Source of the DNA: Candidatus Babelota bacterium
GTDB taxonomy: Bacteria > Babelota > Babeliae > Babelales > Vermiphilaceae
Direction: 5' to 3'
DNA length: 64,000 nt
NCBI GenBank assembly: GCA_003963225.1
Contig: RXKB01000009.1
Coordinates: forward strand, 1 to 64,000
Notes under the pieces: model-generated
Seen by the model: the letters and a program-made list of their open reading frames with translations, nothing else
What the model was told of the DNA's origin: nothing
Database searches by the model: none
Shown: one piece after another, positions 26,633-35,541 of the stretch
Position numbering within the stretch: the first letter of the stretch is position 1
Layout of the letters: the number at the start of each line of letters is the position of its first letter
Translations under genes and position numbers: made by a program

Positions 26633-28021
26633 ATGACGCAGCAATTGGTTACCATTGACACGTCCGTGGGCTCGGTACCGGATGGCATTGCGATGTTATT
26701 TGCGCTGGCGGCTCGGGCGTGCGCCAGCACCATCTATATCGGTGTCGCAGAGGTTGGGCCGATTGGTCAGGCCGTGGAGTGCACGTCCTTCGACGACTTT
26801 CGCCACGCGTTCGGATCCGAAACCACTGCACCATCAGCCTCAATCCCGTGCAAGTTCATTGGCTCGCGCCAGGGCGACGAGACCGATCATGGCGACTCGA
26901 GCAGAGACGCTCACGTTTTTGAGATGGATTCGCTGAACAAGGTCGGCGAATGCATGCGGGTCTACGAAAACTATTGGAGCCGCGAGAGGCGACGCATGGA
27001 CTTGCCGCGCGAGTTCGTCTTTGCCTACGAACATGAGCGAGCCAACAAGTTCGAACTTATCCGTGTCGATGATGCAACAATGCAGCGGCTTGGGCACTGG
27101 ATAAGCTCCCAGCTCCGCATGCGTGGAATTGCTGAGATCCCCGAGCAGTATGTGCGCATCGATCGGGCGCCGACGTGCGGCCGATGCCTCAAGCCACTCA
27201 CGGACCAGACCATTGCCTTCGCGCGCCGCGACGATGATCCGACCATTCACGCATATTGCTCGAACTGCCGCATGTCCCTGCTCAAATTGCCGTGCTGGAT
27301 GGCCGAGGCTGTGGCAAAGGAAGTTGCGAACCGGGGAACCATCAGGATACCCAAAGGGCAGGGCTTGTTCATCGTGGTCGAAGGCCCCGACGGATGCGGC
27401 AAGACGACCTTCGCAAGAGCGCTCGCCGACGAGTTGCGCAACAAGTTTGACGCGACCGTACACTCGGAGTGCGAGCCATCTCATGGCCCGACGGGTTCGT
27501 GGCTGCGCCAAATCTTGCGGCACGACCGCAGCCAATACAGCCCCGTGCAGCTTGCCGAGATATTCGCCATTGACCGTGCGGAACATCTCGAACTGGTCAT
27601 CCTGCCGGCGCTTGCCCGGGGCGAGATCGTCGTGTGCGATCGGTACCTGCTCTCGTCGTTCGCTTATCAATGCGGCGTGGATAAGGTGCCGAATTCGTTG
27701 GTGCGCGAGATGAACGATAACGTGATCAGCCCCGACCTCACCGTGTTCCTCAATGCCCCGATGGAGACTTGCTGGTCGCGCATTCAGGCCCGTGGCCGAG
27801 AGAACCACGATGCGTTCGAGCAACGAGCTGCATTCGAAGCGGCGTGGTCGTACTACGACCGGGTCGGCGTTGCGTCGAGCGATGTTGTGTTGGATGCGAC
27901 GAAGCCTGTGGGCGACATGCTTCAGCAGGCGCTCCCTCGCGTGGTCGCGAAGATGCTCCAGGAGCGCAAGGTATCTCGAGCGCCACGAATCTATCCGCGA
28001 ACGCACGAGTCAAGGTTATGA
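26633..28021 (+). CDS. tmk: thymidylate kinase with 240-aa N-terminal extension
   Basis: 462 residues, about twice the usual 210. The C-terminal 220 residues are a full dTMP kinase: Walker A EGPDGCGKTT (about 250-259), DRY at about 336-338, LID-type R-rich segment near ARGREN. Converts dTMP to dTDP. The first 240 residues are unrelated: an alpha/beta region and a CGRC...CSNC zinc site at about 182-212. I do not recognise this extension. Good Shine-Dalgarno (GAGGAAGG). Works with ThyX (53.0-54.6 kb) in dTTP supply. Confidence 0.85.
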   Translation: MTQQLVTIDTSVGSVPDGIAMLFALAARACASTIYIGVAEVGPIGQAVECTSFDDFRHAFGSETTAPSASIPCKFIGSRQGDETDHGDSSRDAHVFEMDSLNKVGECMRVYENYWSRERRRMDLPREFVFAYEHERANKFELIRVDDATMQRLGHWISSQLRMRGIAEIPEQYVRIDRAPTCGRCLKPLTDQTIAFARRDDDPTIHAYCSNCRMSLLKLPCWMAEAVAKEVANRGTIRIPKGQGLFIVVEGPDGCGKTTFARALADELRNKFDATVHSECEPSHGPTGSWLRQILRHDRSQYSPVQLAEIFAIDRAEHLELVILPALARGEIVVCDRYLLSSFAYQCGVDKVPNSLVREMNDNVISPDLTVFLNAPMETCWSRIQARGRENHDAFEQRAAFEAAWSYYDRVGVASSDVVLDATKPVGDMLQQALPRVVAKMLQERKVSRAPRIYPRTHESRL

Positions 28022-28416
28022 GCTTCGACGAGAAGAAGATCCGCCAACGAATCGCGCAGATCGACGAGAGCTTGGAGGTTGGGCGCGACATCTCGCCCAA
28101 CACCACACGATGGCTTCTCTCAAAGCTGGAGGACGCGCTTGACGAGGTGGATCGGCTGAAACGGGAGCCCAGCGTCAAGCCCGCTTTAGAGGGCGAGTCG
28201 CTAGATGGCTACCAACTCTTCACGGCCTCGCAGTTCGCTCAGGAGTTGGTCGACGCTATGCGATCAGCTCAGGACACATTGTCGCAGGCTTGGTCGGTGG
28301 CTAAGAACCCGGCCAAGCCACGCATCATGACCGCGAGGAACGAGGTGCAACGACTGCTCCGCGTGCTCGCCGCAGGTGCCAAGTTCGCCATCATGACCAA
28401 CAAGGATGTGCCATGA
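28018..28416 (+). CDS. 132-aa helical hypothetical protein
   Basis: Predominantly alpha-helical and probably coiled (residues 1-50, then 70-130). ATGA overlap with tmk; ATGA overlap with the next gene. No recognisable domain. Confidence 0.75.
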   Translation: MSFDEKKIRQRIAQIDESLEVGRDISPNTTRWLLSKLEDALDEVDRLKREPSVKPALEGESLDGYQLFTASQFAQELVDAMRSAQDTLSQAWSVAKNPAKPRIMTARNEVQRLLRVLAAGAKFAIMTNKDVP

Positions 28417-29132
28417 CCGAGTCGAAGTTTCCGAAGTACGTCATTACGAAAACCAACCTGCACGCGGGTTGGTGGAACAACGGCGTGATGCCAATGCTCG
28501 TGAGCTTCGGCTCGATGGAAACGACGCGGGCAATGGTCGATGATCTCCAAGGCCTCGACAAGAATGCTGACTGGAAGGCTTGCGCGGATTTCGTTCTGGA
28601 AGTGGCCAGCAACCATCGCTTCACGGAGAACGGGAACTACGTGCTCGGGTTGCCCTTGCCCCATGCGAACGCGAGGGCCGCATTCGAAGTCGGCGTGCTC
28701 ATCCACGACGATCAACTGAATGAATACACCATTGGTTATTTTCGACGGCTGGGCGAAACGCTCACTCGTGCTGGCGAAAACCCTCGTGCCGTCATGATGG
28801 AGTCCGCGTTCGGGCACCGCATCGAGTTGTTCCCCGTGGTCGAACCAGCGCCCGAAATCGATGGCACGAAGGACCGTGCTACGGGGGCGCCCATCGGAGT
28901 CGCCATTGCAATCACGTCGCCAACGTATTGGGATGATGCACTGTCCGCCGATGGCGAACTGCTCAAGCCCGTCCCGATGCTGGTGTTGTTCCGGGAAAGA
29001 CCGAGGCCCTGCGATGTCGCAATCGAAACGAACAACGGATGGCTCTATTGGAGCGTACCGAAGATGCTCGGCGAGAAACTGTGGACGGCCCTGTTGACTG
29101 GGCGCATGCCCAATGAGGAGGACAAACCGTGA
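28413..29132 (+). CDS. hypothetical protein
   Basis: 239 residues, unrecognised. Mixed alpha/beta with Trp-rich N terminus (HAGWWNNGVMPMLVSFGS) and two proline-rich stretches. Cytoplasmic by appearance. Lies in a chain of start-stop overlaps. Confidence 0.75.
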   Translation: MTESKFPKYVITKTNLHAGWWNNGVMPMLVSFGSMETTRAMVDDLQGLDKNADWKACADFVLEVASNHRFTENGNYVLGLPLPHANARAAFEVGVLIHDDQLNEYTIGYFRRLGETLTRAGENPRAVMMESAFGHRIELFPVVEPAPEIDGTKDRATGAPIGVAIAITSPTYWDDALSADGELLKPVPMLVLFRERPRPCDVAIETNNGWLYWSVPKMLGEKLWTALLTGRMPNEEDKP

Positions 29133-29854
29133 CCACCAAATCGGCCGCGTCAGGCACCATCAATATATCGGTCAACGAGGAGCAATTCAAGATGCTCCAG
29201 GAGATCGGGCTCAGGCTCCGCACACAAGACAATCGGTGCACTGATGCCCCGATCTTCATCGTCGAGCAGAAGCACCGTATTTATGGTGTGGATCCAGACT
29301 ACTCGGATGATCACGTCGTCGTGTGGATTGACACGGACAACGATTATAGGGAGGCCGAACCGGACGAGCACGAGCAACTCGAGGCGAACTGGAAAGACAC
29401 AGGAAAGGTACCCGACGGCTGGACCCGTACCGCATACACGGAAATATGGGAGTTCGTGACGGCGTGCTTCACCGAGAAAGGCTGCAACGATTACCTCGCC
29501 ATCAACCGGCACAACCTCGATGAGCCACGGGTGAGCTCTTTGCCCGCCACACGTGTGTTTGCTGGTGGCTCATACCGCAATGAAGAGTTTCGGACGATTC
29601 GAGCATTCTTGAAATCAATCGACATGCCCGCTCCGGTGGTGCCTGCGGAGAAGCTGGCGGCGGATTTTCTGCAACTCGACCAACCGGGGGAGAACTGCTT
29701 CAAGCAGACCCTTTGGCTTGTCGCAAAGCACGACGAGGAACGCGGATCCGACCGAGTGCAGTTGGCGCACGGGGCACAGCTCGAGCCGATTTACGAAGGA
29801 TGCCTCTCGATCCTTACGCAGCTCGTGAAGAAAGTCCGGGGCGAAGCGGCGTGA
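29129..29854 (+). CDS. conserved phage-type hypothetical protein
   Basis: 241 residues. The middle (IWEFVTACFTEKGCNDYLA then RNEEFRTIRAFLK) matches a pattern common in phage hypotheticals of Proteobacteria. C-terminal part helical and variable. No enzymatic motif recognised. Coupled to the next gene by GTGA overlap. Confidence 0.75.
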   Translation: MTTKSAASGTINISVNEEQFKMLQEIGLRLRTQDNRCTDAPIFIVEQKHRIYGVDPDYSDDHVVVWIDTDNDYREAEPDEHEQLEANWKDTGKVPDGWTRTAYTEIWEFVTACFTEKGCNDYLAINRHNLDEPRVSSLPATRVFAGGSYRNEEFRTIRAFLKSIDMPAPVVPAEKLAADFLQLDQPGENCFKQTLWLVAKHDEERGSDRVQLAHGAQLEPIYEGCLSILTQLVKKVRGEAA

Positions 29855-30156
29855 AGTCCCAGATGCAGCCCACCGACTACACGGAGATCGATCACCTCGC
29901 TCGACGTCCAATTCGGTGGGTCAAGCTCCGCACGATCACCACCGCAGCCGCCCGCCGACTCTGCGACGAAATCGAAGCTCGAACAGAACTCCTCGAAAAG
30001 CCGACCAAACTGAACAAGACCATGACCCATAGGCAGGCCGTGGCGATCTTTCGAGCATCGTTGACCGGAGACGATGACACGCCGATCCGGACGCTGATCG
30101 CTCGGAACATTCAGCGCGTGGCAGGAGTTCCACGCGACCAGCAGGTGAAAGCATGA
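29851..30156 (+). CDS. 101-aa helical protein
   Basis: Helical, basic-acidic protein (ARRLCDEIEARTELLEKPTKL). GTG 29851 overlaps the preceding stop; ATG 29863 (MQPTDYTE) is an alternative. No function known. Confidence 0.65.
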   Translation: MKSQMQPTDYTEIDHLARRPIRWVKLRTITTAAARRLCDEIEARTELLEKPTKLNKTMTHRQAVAIFRASLTGDDDTPIRTLIARNIQRVAGVPRDQQVKA

Positions 30157-30644
30157 GGGTAGACGTATACGCGGGCGACGGGTTCGCCGTATTCATCAAT
30201 GCGGAAGCCATTGACGCGATGACGCGCGCGTCGGACGAGGCACACCCCAACGAAACCACGGGGCCGCTGTTCGGAATTTTGACCGGAGGTACGGAGGGCG
30301 GAAAGCACCCTGCAGCGACCATCATGGAAGCTCCCGTGGCAGTGCTTGCTTCCAGCCCCACGGACTGCGTTTTCGACGGCAATCTCGCATCTCGCATGGC
30401 CGATGAACGATGGCGCGAGCACCAGCACATCATGCTCGGCGAGTGGCATTCGCATCCGAACAATACTCCAACCCCGAGCCCGGTCGACATTCAGCGATGC
30501 AAAAGGAACGTCACAAATCCGGAGATGAACATGCCCGAGGAAATCATGGTCATCGTCGGAGGCCCGCCAGGGAATCACGAGTGGAGCGTGCACGTCATTA
30601 CCGCTAAGGCCGTACACAAGCTCGAGCGGGTGAATCTGCATTGA
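30153..30644 (+). CDS. JAMM/MPN-domain metalloprotease-like protein
   Basis: 163 residues. Full JAMM zinc motif: Glu34 (HPNETTGPLFG), H99-S-H-P102, Ser109, Asp112 in GEWHSHPNNTPTPSPVD. JAMM/JAB enzymes cut isopeptide or peptide bonds next to ubiquitin-like or sulfur-carrier proteins, or process phage tail proteins. No E1, E2 or ubiquitin-like partner and no NlpC/P60 domain is visible nearby, so the substrate is unknown. Confidence 0.8.
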   Translation: MRVDVYAGDGFAVFINAEAIDAMTRASDEAHPNETTGPLFGILTGGTEGGKHPAATIMEAPVAVLASSPTDCVFDGNLASRMADERWREHQHIMLGEWHSHPNNTPTPSPVDIQRCKRNVTNPEMNMPEEIMVIVGGPPGNHEWSVHVITAKAVHKLERVNLH

Positions 30645-30669
30645 AACACATCAGCCGGAGAAACAAGGC

Positions 30670-31410
30670 ATGAATGCGATCAAGAATCGGTTTGGCAATG
30701 CGCGAGTGCTGTTGCCCGTCGTCCATTGCATACATTACGCCCAGGCCGCGGCGGCAATCTATTGCGCGATCAGGAATGGCGCCGATGGCGTATTCTTGAT
30801 CAACCAAGGCGGCATGCGCCACCAAGAAGTGGCGATGATGGCTGCCGATTTCATTGGCGAGACGTTCGTCGGAGTCAACCTGCTGGAGTTTGGCCGCGCG
30901 GCCGTGTACCAACTGCCCAAGCAATCAAGGGTCTCGGTATGGTCCGACAACGCCGGATTTGAGCCAAACGCCGATCCGAAACAACTTGACGCCTTTCACG
31001 ATCGGCTGAAACTCGATCGGTCACCCCGAGACATGGGTTGGCAGGGGCTTTACTTCGGGGGCGTGGCGTTCAAGTACCAACGCGAGGTTCCGCTCGGACA
31101 ATGCGGTGGCGAAGCAATACTTGCCGCTCAACTCGGAGTCGATGTCGTGACAACCAGCGGCCCCGCCACGGGTCACCCGCCAAGCCCCGAGAAGGTTCAG
31201 GCGATGCACACGGCGCTGGTTGCGGCCCGCGGTGACCATGCGCTGGCCATTGCTTCTGGAATCACGCCCGAGAACGTGGAGCCATTTCTGCCGTACGTGA
31301 ACGCGTTCCTTGTCGCCACTGGGATCGAGTCCTCGTTCGGCGTGTTCGATCCGGGACGCGTGCAGGCGCTGGCCGATGCGATTCATGGGTTCGACAATGC
31401 AGCCGAATGA
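30670..31410 (+). CDS. BtpA/SgcQ-like TIM-barrel protein
   Basis: 246 residues with TIM-barrel features of the BtpA family: LLPVVHCIHYAQ near the start, NGADGVFLINQGG, GVDVVTTSGPATGH at the late strands, and IASGITPENVEPF ... FLVATGIE at the C terminus, a phosphate-binding-like ending. BtpA relatives are linked to photosystem assembly or sugar/nucleoside metabolism; on a mobile element the role is unknown. Start ATG 30670 with GGAG and AAGG upstream. Confidence 0.6.
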   Translation: MNAIKNRFGNARVLLPVVHCIHYAQAAAAIYCAIRNGADGVFLINQGGMRHQEVAMMAADFIGETFVGVNLLEFGRAAVYQLPKQSRVSVWSDNAGFEPNADPKQLDAFHDRLKLDRSPRDMGWQGLYFGGVAFKYQREVPLGQCGGEAILAAQLGVDVVTTSGPATGHPPSPEKVQAMHTALVAARGDHALAIASGITPENVEPFLPYVNAFLVATGIESSFGVFDPGRVQALADAIHGFDNAAE

Positions 31411-31846
31411 CGAGAAACTGCTCCACATTCTCCAGCATGCCCTTGGCCGAGATGAATACGGGCGCCGCAAGCCTGGGCGCGTCGACGATTACAGGAACCA
31501 TTACGTGGAATGCGAGGGCAGCAACACGATCGCCAAGTGCCGCGAGGCCGTCAAGCAAGGGCTCATGACCGAGCACCCGTCCAGCGACATGACCGGCGGT
31601 GGACCGTGGTTCCGGGTGACCGAAGCTGGCAAGGAATACATCGCGACGCATAGTCCGAAACCTCCAAAGCTGTCGCGAGGTAAGCAGCGATATCTTCGAT
31701 ACCTCGACGAATCGGATGCCACGGACGAGACGTTTGGCGAGTGGCTGAAGCGCCAATCTGCGGAGTCGAAAGAATCTCGACCGGCCGTCTCGGTGTCCCC
31801 TGACGTTTTGCGGTCGAGTGCTACAACCGCTCTGCAAGGCACGTAG
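31397..31846 (+). CDS. phage-type hypothetical protein
   Basis: 149 residues. N-terminal 80 residues (LLHILQHALGRDEYGRR ... NHYV ... TIAKCREAVKQGLM ... GGGPWFRVTEAGKEYI) resemble a small winged-helix-like phage protein seen in many prophages. C-terminal Lys/Ser tail. ATG 31397 overlaps the BtpA-like gene by 14 bp. Confidence 0.7.
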   Translation: MQPNDEKLLHILQHALGRDEYGRRKPGRVDDYRNHYVECEGSNTIAKCREAVKQGLMTEHPSSDMTGGGPWFRVTEAGKEYIATHSPKPPKLSRGKQRYLRYLDESDATDETFGEWLKRQSAESKESRPAVSVSPDVLRSSATTALQGT

Positions 31847-31882
31847 AGTGCTGGAGCCATTGGTGTACGAAGGGAAGGAACA

Positions 31883-32152
31883 ATGCAGCGAATTTTCCTC
31901 GTTGGTATGTGTGTAGCGATCGTCGGATGCGGCGAACTTGTCGACAAATCGAGTGCGGTACAAGCTGCCGAAAACGCGGGATGGTCTGAGGTCAAAGTCA
32001 TTGAGCAGCATGGCATAGCCCCGACCTTCTACGGGTGCAGCAAAGACGACTCCGTTGCCTTCGAGATTCGTGGAAAGAATCCGGCTGGTAAGTCAGCCGA
32101 CGCAACAGTGTGCTGCGGACTTGTCTTCAAGTCGTGCACCGTACGATACTGA
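31883..32152 (+). CDS. small lipoprotein
   Basis: 89 residues with a signal segment and lipobox VGC at residues 14-16, then a soluble region with a Cys pair (TVCCGLVFKSC). Predicted periplasmic or outer-membrane lipoprotein; possible superinfection or surface-modification role is speculative. Strong Shine-Dalgarno (GGAAGG). Confidence 0.65.
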   Translation: MQRIFLVGMCVAIVGCGELVDKSSAVQAAENAGWSEVKVIEQHGIAPTFYGCSKDDSVAFEIRGKNPAGKSADATVCCGLVFKSCTVRY

Positions 32153-32182
32153 AACCATCATCGTGAATTTGACCAGAATCGA

Positions 32183-32455
32183 ATGCATCCAGTGGGCGAC
32201 GGCAGCAGCCGTCGCGGTTCACGACCGATTCTCGATGAGTACCGAGACCTCCGCAGCGTTTGGTGGCTGGACCTGGCAACTGCTATGCACGAAGGCAATG
32301 CGGTGGCCTGCTTGGATTATGCGCGGCAGGCCCGCGAGTATATCCTGAAGAACCGTGGTCGGTGGCGACTTGGCTGGCAGGCGCAACTAATGCGTCGTGC
32401 TAAGGTTGCCATCGCATTGGCTGAGCAAGCGGCTAAAGCGATACGTGGCGACTGA
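32183..32455 (+). CDS. 90-aa basic helical protein
   Basis: Basic, Arg-rich, mostly helical (ACLDYARQAREYIL..). No Shine-Dalgarno before ATG 32183, so the start or the gene itself is less certain. No family recognised. Confidence 0.45.
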   Translation: MHPVGDGSSRRGSRPILDEYRDLRSVWWLDLATAMHEGNAVACLDYARQAREYILKNRGRWRLGWQAQLMRRAKVAIALAEQAAKAIRGD

Positions 32456-32540
32456 ACCGCGCAACGCACGCCCGTCGTTGCCTGACTCGGGACAATTGAG
32501 TGCTACAGATGTCCCAAACGTCCGCTAGCCCGAGGTCCAC

Positions 32541-32999
32541 ATGCCGCCCCGACTCAATATCCATCAAGCCCGCACCAGAACCCCAGACGCCAAAGAAGAA
32601 AAACAGATAGCCGCTCGAGCGAAGAAGGCGCGAAAGCTGGTCAATGGGACGAGCGCTGGCCCGTGGGTACGTTGGAAAGGCCATCCGCATGTCATGCAGG
32701 GACCAGCCCAGGAAAACACGGAGAGCTGCTTTCACGGCTCGATTCCGCACGGCGACGGGACGATTGCCGAATGCGATTCCGACCCGAGCATCCCGGATCG
32801 GCGAGCGCGCAAAAATGCAACGTTTATCGCGGCCTCGCGTGAGCTGATGCCAGCGCTTGGCGAAGATGTGGAATGGCTCCTGCGTCGCCTCGACGAATAC
32901 CGTGCCGCCGTGCTGGAGCACGTCCGAAATCCGTCGGCGAATGCTCCGTTGAACACCATGCACGACCTTCTTCGTGAGGATGGCTTCGAGGTCCCGTGA
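32541..32999 (+). CDS. Ead/Ea22-like phage hypothetical protein
   Basis: 152 residues. The central pattern TSAGPW...H...D..SIPD.RARKNATFIAASRELMPALGED is characteristic of the early phage proteins of the Ead/Ea22-like group. N terminus basic. Good start with GAGGTCCAC before ATG 32541; GTGA overlap with the nuclease-like gene. Confidence 0.7.
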   Translation: MPPRLNIHQARTRTPDAKEEKQIAARAKKARKLVNGTSAGPWVRWKGHPHVMQGPAQENTESCFHGSIPHGDGTIAECDSDPSIPDRRARKNATFIAASRELMPALGEDVEWLLRRLDEYRAAVLEHVRNPSANAPLNTMHDLLREDGFEVP

Positions 33000-33592
33000 G
33001 GCCACCGGGGAAGCTTCGAATCCTCGACGACGCAGCGATCAGAAAGCTCGTCTTCGACCCGCAACCAAAACGGCCGAATCCTGGGTTGGTTGGCTCGGCA
33101 CGAGGCGAATATACCGAACGGCGTGTCGCCTTGTTGGCGCTTCAATGTCCAGGTGTTCACAGCGTCCGACGTGGGACGACGGAGGAGGACCACGACCGTG
33201 GGATCGATCTGGTCGTGCGTCTGTGCTCGGGCGACTTCAAGCTCCTGCAGGTGAAGAGCTCGCGGTCCAAGTCCGGCAAGGCGCGGGCCTCGGCGACGAA
33301 AGCGATCCGCAATGGCGCCGAAGTCGTGTGCGTCCCGATAGACATGCCGGATCATCTGGCGAAGCACCGGATCATGATCGCGCTAGGATTGGCCATACCA
33401 GATGCAATGCAGCTACATTCGTGCGACCAGCCGGGCAAGAAGAAGCGACAATGGACATGGTCCGAAAAGCAGCGCAAGAATTCACGACGTAAGTGGCGCG
33501 AGAAGCGCAGAGTTTTACGGGTACACACGGTTGGCGTTTCGATCATGCGATGGGAGGATGACGGTGGAAAACCATATCCGGAGGAACGATGA
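32996..33592 (+). CDS. PD-(D/E)XK endonuclease-like protein
   Basis: 198 residues. Residues about 38-96: GEYTERRVALLAL, then DHDRGIDLVV and LLQVKSS, i.e. E...DxxxGIDL...QVK, the PD-(D/E)XK arrangement of the archaeal-Holliday-junction-resolvase/restriction type. C-terminal basic tail (KKRQWTWSEKQRKNSRRKW). A nuclease role in recombination or defence is inferred. GTG start overlapping the preceding stop. Confidence 0.65.
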   Translation: MRPPGKLRILDDAAIRKLVFDPQPKRPNPGLVGSARGEYTERRVALLALQCPGVHSVRRGTTEEDHDRGIDLVVRLCSGDFKLLQVKSSRSKSGKARASATKAIRNGAEVVCVPIDMPDHLAKHRIMIALGLAIPDAMQLHSCDQPGKKKRQWTWSEKQRKNSRRKWREKRRVLRVHTVGVSIMRWEDDGGKPYPEER

Positions 33593-34017
33593 ATAACGCG
33601 GTGGACCATTGTTGCGACACGTGCATGCTATCGCGACGTCCAAACCCCAAAGAGCCGCAATGCGCGCTATGCAAGAGTCTGCTCGCCATTGGGCTCGATA
33701 AGCCGTTCGTGAAACGATTGGTCTGGTCTGGCGTCGAGTCCAAGGGTGGTGGAGATGGCACGTTCAGGGTGACGAAGGACGAACTGTGCAAGTTCCGCGA
33801 CGCAACGGACAATGCACCGCCTGGCACTCGCATCGTATTGCCGGGTGAAGTCAAGTTTGTCGTAGACGAGTCCAAGGCCCAATGCGTTGCCTGCGAAGCC
33901 GAGGTGTTCGAGGTGCAGGCCAAAGGACTTCATTGGCGATATACCACCATTCTTCCAGACGGCGGTTCGGCGTGGATTTGTCCTGAGTGCGTGCAGCCCG
34001 AGCCGGTGGAGATGTAG
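33589..34017 (+). CDS. 142-aa Cys-rich zinc protein
   Basis: Cys clusters at the N terminus (CCDTCMLSRR ... CALC), CVAC in the middle and CPEC near the end; probably two zinc sites. Not a known family. ATGA overlap with the upstream nuclease-like gene. Confidence 0.7.
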   Translation: MNNAVDHCCDTCMLSRRPNPKEPQCALCKSLLAIGLDKPFVKRLVWSGVESKGGGDGTFRVTKDELCKFRDATDNAPPGTRIVLPGEVKFVVDESKAQCVACEAEVFEVQAKGLHWRYTTILPDGGSAWICPECVQPEPVEM

Positions 34018-34019
34018 CA

Positions 34020-34556
34020 ATGCGATCAGTGTGCGGGCCGCAGGCTGTCCAGCAGCTTTACCATTCGATTCTCACTCGGTTCAATCCGACGGGTTCCGCT
34101 GATGGTATGGCTATCGCGGCGCAAGCCGCATTCTATGCGTTGGCCGTGTACATTGCCACCGCACATGGCGATACCGGAGATGTTCCCGCGCCGTCGAAGC
34201 TATCGTCCGAGCAGATTGCTCGCGTTCGAGGTCAGGCCGAATTCGTCGGCAAGGCGACGCGATCAGCGCACGCTATGTTCGTGAAGCTCGAGCGTGCATT
34301 CAAGCCTGGAGGCTCGTCATCGACGAAGCAAGACCCCGCCCATGAAACGGTCATGGACGTCGACGCAATGCTGCCGGACGAGAAGACCATGCTGGAGGTC
34401 ATGACCAAGGCACCGACCATTGCCGCAGGAGTGGCTGCGCTTCGGCACGTCTTCTGTCAAGTCGCGGCCGAGCAGCTCGTGTTGCGGGAGGTGGAGATCG
34501 CCAATCTGCGAGGCACGTTGGAAGTGCTCACCGAGCAGCCTGCTCACGAGCGCTAA
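34020..34556 (+). CDS. 178-aa helical protein
   Basis: N-terminal hydrophobic helix-like region (GMAIAAQAAFYALAVYIATA, about 25-45) is amphipathic rather than clearly transmembrane. The rest helical with a likely coiled coil at the C terminus (LVLREVEIANLRGTLEVL). It converges with and overlaps the leftward gene by 29 bp. Confidence 0.7.
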   Translation: MRSVCGPQAVQQLYHSILTRFNPTGSADGMAIAAQAAFYALAVYIATAHGDTGDVPAPSKLSSEQIARVRGQAEFVGKATRSAHAMFVKLERAFKPGGSSSTKQDPAHETVMDVDAMLPDEKTMLEVMTKAPTIAAGVAALRHVFCQVAAEQLVLREVEIANLRGTLEVLTEQPAHER

Positions 34557-34728
34557 TCGGACCAACTGCTGCGACAAACTCTTCGTCCGTGAGCCATTGG
34601 CTCGTATTGCTTACAATACCATCGAGCACGGCATTCTCTTCATCAGATATAGGACTCAGTGGTGCATTGTTGATGGCTGTGACAAGCGGATGGGTTGCGC
34701 GCGTTGACTCTGGATCATGGATGGGCAT
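34528..34728 (-). CDS. 66-aa acidic protein
   Basis: Small acidic helical protein (SDEENAVLDGIVSNTSQW). Size and charge recall antitoxins, but no toxin partner is recognised. ATG 34728 chosen for GGAGA upstream. Its 3' end overlaps the 3' end of the rightward gene. Confidence 0.55.
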   Translation of the reverse strand: MPIHDPESTRATHPLVTAINNAPLSPISDEENAVLDGIVSNTSQWLTDEEFVAAVGPISAREQAAR

Positions 34729-35125
34729 CGAATCGTCTCCGTTCGGTATGCGGGTCATAAAGACGAATACCGCGCACAAGCGTGCATTCGTCTAGCTCGT
34801 GCAGTACAACCTTGCGAATGAGGTCAAGGCCCTGGGTGACCAGCACGCCCAGAACAGCAGCGTCCCGATCTTCCTGGTAGAAGGACACGCACATCGCGAA
34901 TTGTTCGATGATCTCGTAAGAGACGTTGTGGATCGCCGCGAACTTCTGCGGCCGTGTGGTCGGCTCACCCTCACGCCCCATCGCGATGATCCCAATCTCG
35001 AATTCGCAATTGTTCTCGGTGGCTCTGATTTTGAGTACGATCCGCAACGGGAACTTTGATACGTCGATTGCATCGTTGGCCTGCTGCGCGAGACGCGACC
35101 ATTGTTCGTCAGCACGTCCTACCAT
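34715..35125 (-). CDS. 136-aa hypothetical protein
   Basis: Alpha/beta protein with a central beta-rich region (FEIGIIAMGREGEP, ICHNVSY-like segment). Overlaps the upstream gene by TAATG at 35125 and the downstream gene by 14 bp. Unrecognised. Confidence 0.7.
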   Translation of the reverse strand: MVGRADEQWSRLAQQANDAIDVSKFPLRIVLKIRATENNCEFEIGIIAMGREGEPTTRPQKFAAIHNVSYEIIEQFAMCVSFYQEDRDAAVLGVLVTQGLDLIRKVVLHELDECTLVRGIRLYDPHTERRRFDAHP

Positions 35126-35541
35126 TAGTCCTCACTGTCGTACTTGCCTTGCCAGTAATGCGCGAGCAAAGTCGCAATTTCTTTGGCTATCGCGTTCACG
35201 AATGGGTCCTGGAAACGGGTCATCACGTAAATGACATCTCGCCCAAGCCATACTTCGATCCACCGTTTGTCATGGTAAAGCGTATTGGTCTCGATGCATT
35301 TGGCCATGGATTCGGTCAAGCCAAGCGCTCGAGCGTCACAACGTCGGAGCGGATGCGACGGTGCTCCTGGAAAATCCACATAGAATCGTCTCTGGTCTTG
35401 CTTCCAGGTCACCTCGGCCCCATCGCCCACAAGATCCTCAAGAAACACGCGGATCGTTTTGCGCTTCGGCCGCAGATGTTGACGATTGAAACGGACGATT
35501 CGATCGAGGCCCATGGGTGTCGTGAGCTCCTCGTCATTCAT
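35125..35541 (-). CDS. 138-aa hypothetical protein
   Basis: Beta-rich, basic (RFNRQHLRPKRKTIRVFLEDL; VIYVMTRFQDPFVNAIAKEI). ATG 35541 overlaps the stop of the preceding gene (ATGA). Could be nucleic-acid binding from its charge, but no motif is seen. Confidence 0.7.
   Translation of the reverse strand: MNDEELTTPMGLDRIVRFNRQHLRPKRKTIRVFLEDLVGDGAEVTWKQDQRRFYVDFPGAPSHPLRRCDARALGLTESMAKCIETNTLYHDKRWIEVWLGRDVIYVMTRFQDPFVNAIAKEIATLLAHYWQGKYDSED

Noticed and set aside
30153..31410. Bil/CBASS-type ubiquitin-like defence operon
   Set aside because: Only the JAMM gene is present; no E1, E2 or ubiquitin-like protein was recognised in the neighbouring frames.
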